From assembly GCA_946611835.1 (NCBI GenBank), contig CAMOEE010000042.1, forward strand, positions 1 through 14,715: DNA of 14,715 nucleotides. The letters run 5' to 3'. The stretch's first letter is position 1. Every line of letters starts with the position of its first letter. Source of the DNA: an uncultured Treponema sp. (lineage in GTDB: Bacteria > Spirochaetota > Spirochaetia > Treponematales > Treponemataceae). The notes beneath the pieces are model-generated. The model ran no database searches. It had not been told where the DNA came from and saw nothing but the letters and a program-made list of their open reading frames with translations. This document shows, piece after piece, positions 14,258 through 14,715 of the stretch. The translations under genes and the position numbers were made by a program.

Positions 14258-14715
14258 ATGAAAGCTTTTGGTGGAGATGTACTCTTCTTGGATCGCTCAG
14301 ATATTAACACTGACGAGATTATCCCTGCGAAATATCTTACAGAGGTTTCAAAACAGGCACTCAAACCTTATCTTCTTGAAGACCTCAAGCTTGATGGATT
14401 CGATGCAAAGCGCGATGTTCCAAACAAAAAGGTAATCATTACCCGCGAAAATTTCGGCTGCGGTTCAAGCCGTGAGCATGCTCCCTGGGCCTTGGAAGTA
14501 AACGGAATTTATGCCGTTATTGCCCCGAATTTCGCACGAATCTTCTACCAGAACATGTACAACTGCGGTCTTCTGGCCCTCAATATGCCTAAAAAAGACA
14601 TCGATGATATGTTCCGCACATTCGGCACAAAAGACTGTGAGTGCAAAATCGAGCAGAAGGAAGACGGAACATGGAAGGTTAAGCTTATCGCTGGCAGCCT
14701 TTCAAAAAGCTATCC
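14258..14715 (+). CDS. leuD: 3-isopropylmalate dehydratase small subunit (3' end outside window)
   Basis: The small subunit that supplies the swivelling domain of the LeuCD isomerase. The ATG at 14258 is preceded by AAAAGGAG (14244-14251), a strong SD at 6 nt. The frame stays open to the window end, giving 152 codons plus two bases; family members of this branch are about 160-165 residues, so only a few codons are missing. The start MKAFGGDVLFLDRSDINTDEI matches the family opening (D-x-x-N-T-D-x-I). The signature GCGSSREHAPWAL is at 67-79 and PNFARIFYQNMYNCGLLAL follows. The substrate-loop segment reads PAKYLTEVSKQ (23-33), the region that distinguishes isopropylmalate from homoaconitate enzymes. 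It is paired with leuC and presumably shares its transcript. Confidence 0.94.
   Translation, partial: MKAFGGDVLFLDRSDINTDEIIPAKYLTEVSKQALKPYLLEDLKLDGFDAKRDVPNKKVIITRENFGCGSSREHAPWALEVNGIYAVIAPNFARIFYQNMYNCGLLALNMPKKDIDDMFRTFGTKDCECKIEQKEDGTWKVKLIAGSLSKSY

Overview
The window reads as a spirochaete chromosome segment, most likely a host-associated Treponema. The order tsf-frr-uppS-cdsA-dxr-rseP is the one I recall from Treponema pallidum, and the proteins fit: secreted WD40-like and ankyrin proteins, TPR-rich proteins and a spirochaete-like small helical protein. Every gene lies on the + strand and gaps are short. I see no tRNA, rRNA, CRISPR array, transposase, phage gene or sign of recent transfer.

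Layout. (1) Positions 1-5012 hold translation and envelope housekeeping genes: the 3' end of tsf (EF-Ts), an intrinsic terminator, frr (ribosome recycling), uppS (undecaprenyl-PP synthesis), cdsA (CDP-diacylglycerol synthesis), dxr (MEP isoprenoid pathway) and rseP (intramembrane site-2 protease). UppS, Dxr and CdsA supply the lipid carrier, isoprenoid precursors and phospholipids. Structured junctions interrupt this run: two tandem hairpins before uppS, and between dxr and rseP a long palindrome built from six copies of a CACAGAT/ATCTGTG heptamer at 9-bp period. (2) Positions 4999-8895 hold a predicted secreted beta-propeller protein overlapping the rseP stop, a predicted secreted ankyrin-repeat protein with an acidic linker, and rsmD (16S rRNA methyltransferase). 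(3) Positions 8936-11582 form a second transcription unit behind a good sigma70-type promoter: a 112-codon helical protein with a TTG start, a ten-repeat TPR protein, and rlmN (23S rRNA/tRNA m2A methyltransferase). (4) Positions 11621-14715 form a third unit behind a strong TTGAAT-17-TATAAT promoter: a 69-residue HMA-fold protein that has lost its metal-binding cysteines, a D-2-hydroxyacid (glycerate-type) dehydrogenase, leuC, and leuD cut by the window end.

Most genes are ordinary housekeeping. The features most worth a second look are the heptamer palindrome abutting rseP, the cysteine-free HMA-like protein leading the dehydrogenase-leuCD cluster, the secreted propeller/ankyrin pair coupled to rseP, and the hairpin-rich frr-uppS junction where uppS has no Shine-Dalgarno (SD) sequence. 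No gap without a gene exceeds about 110 bases.
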